The notes under the pieces are model-generated. The model ran no database searches. It saw only the letters and a program-made list of their open reading frames with translations, and was not told the origin of the DNA. From Bacillota bacterium (lineage in GTDB: Bacteria > Bacillota_A > Clostridia > DSM-8532): a stretch of 5,718 bases of DNA. Shown here piece by piece: positions 5,142 to 5,718 of the stretch. Numbering within the stretch: position 1 is the first letter of the stretch; each line of letters opens with the position of its first letter. The DNA is taken from positions 1 through 5,718 of the forward strand of contig JAFADM010000252.1 in the NCBI GenBank assembly GCA_023424865.1, read 5' to 3'. Position numbers and translations under genes: made by a program.

Positions 5142-5718
5142 ATGATTGACATCACATTAAAGGACGGCAGCGTAAAAAGCTTTGAGGACGGCGTTTCTGT
5201 CAAAGCCGTTGCCGAAAGTATCAGCCAGGGGCTGGCCCGGGTTGCCCTGGCAGGCCTTGTGGACGACAAGGTTCGTGATTTATCCTGGCCCCTTGATAAA
5301 AGCAGCCGTTTAAGCCTTCTTACCTTTGAAGACGAAGGCGGGCGCCATGCCTTCAGGCATACCGCCTCCCACGTGCTTGCCCAGGCAGTAAAACGGCTTT
5401 ACCCCCATATCAAGCTTGCCATAGGACCTGCTATTGACACAGGCTATTATTATGATTTTGATACGGATAAACCCTTTTCACTGGAAGAGCTAAACGCTAT
5501 CGAAAAGGAAATGGAGAAAATCGTAAAAGAGGATTTTCCCATTGAGCGTTTTGAGCTTCCCAGGGATGAAGCCATCCGTTATATGGAGGAAAAGGGTGAA
5601 CCCTATAAGGCGGAGCTTATTCGGGATCTGCCTGAAGGCGAAACCATTTCCTTTTACAAACAGGGTGAATTTACGGACCTCTGCGCAGGCCCTCATGTTC
5701 CCTCTACCGGAAAAATAA
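5142..5718 (+). CDS. thrS: Threonyl-tRNA synthetase (N-terminal 192 residues, cut by window edge)
   Basis: Cytoplasmic class II synthetase that activates threonine and loads it on tRNA-Thr. The visible part holds the TGS domain (about residues 1-62, starting MIDITLKDGSVKSFEDG) and most of the editing domain that removes mischarged serine (from about 70). The editing-site HxxxH is His73 and His77 in HTASHVLAQAV, and the later Cys181 and His185 are in DLCAGPHVPSTG, matching the zinc-like cluster H73/H77/C182/H186 of the E. coli enzyme within one residue. The start at 5142 is set by the strong GAGGAGGT (5128-5135) six bases upstream. It lies 42 bases after the T-box terminator, whose threonine specifier independently supports the identity. 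The catalytic and anticodon-binding domains are outside the window. No disruption is seen. Confidence 0.98.
   Translation, partial: MIDITLKDGSVKSFEDGVSVKAVAESISQGLARVALAGLVDDKVRDLSWPLDKSSRLSLLTFEDEGGRHAFRHTASHVLAQAVKRLYPHIKLAIGPAIDTGYYYDFDTDKPFSLEELNAIEKEMEKIVKEDFPIERFELPRDEAIRYMEEKGEPYKAELIRDLPEGETISFYKQGEFTDLCAGPHVPSTGKI

Overview
This window looks like chromosomal DNA from a low-to-moderate GC member of the Bacillota (Firmicutes), most likely a Clostridia-type anaerobe. The clues are a tRNA-sensing T-box leader in front of a threonyl-tRNA synthetase gene, strong GGAGG/AGGGGG ribosome binding sites, a LplB/YtcP-type sugar ABC transporter, and a large membrane-anchored AraC regulator of the kind common in Clostridia, Paenibacillus and Bacillus. 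The species cannot be named from the sequence alone.

Layout. Positions 1-2002 (minus strand) hold an import operon read right to left: a LplB-like permease (1097-2002), a LplC/YtcP-like permease (210-1085), then the start of a solute-binding lipoprotein (1-125, cut by the window edge). No ATPase is visible. Positions 2003-2361 are a divergent control region with candidate promoters and short repeats. Positions 2362-4701 (plus strand) encode a 779-residue regulator with two membrane segments around an outside sensor domain and a C-terminal AraC DNA-binding domain. It resembles B. subtilis YtdP, which lies by the YtcQ/YteP/YtcP pectin-oligosaccharide importer. Positions 4702-4800 hold a hairpin and spacer. 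Positions 4801-5099 hold a near-consensus promoter and a complete threonine T-box riboswitch with its terminator. Positions 5142-5718 encode the first 192 residues of threonyl-tRNA synthetase, cut by the right edge.

How it fits together (inference). The regulator probably senses an extracellular carbohydrate, or the loaded binding protein, through its outside domain and switches on the divergent importer operon, which takes up an oligosaccharide using a shared ATPase encoded elsewhere. The thrS unit is independent housekeeping: uncharged tRNA-Thr reads the ACC specifier and the UGGA bulge of the leader and lets transcription continue. I see no mobile element, CRISPR array, tRNA or rRNA gene, and no evidence of a new defence or mobile system. 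The most useful observations are the resolved T-box architecture, the start-site corrections in the transporter genes, and the candidate operator repeats in the divergent region.
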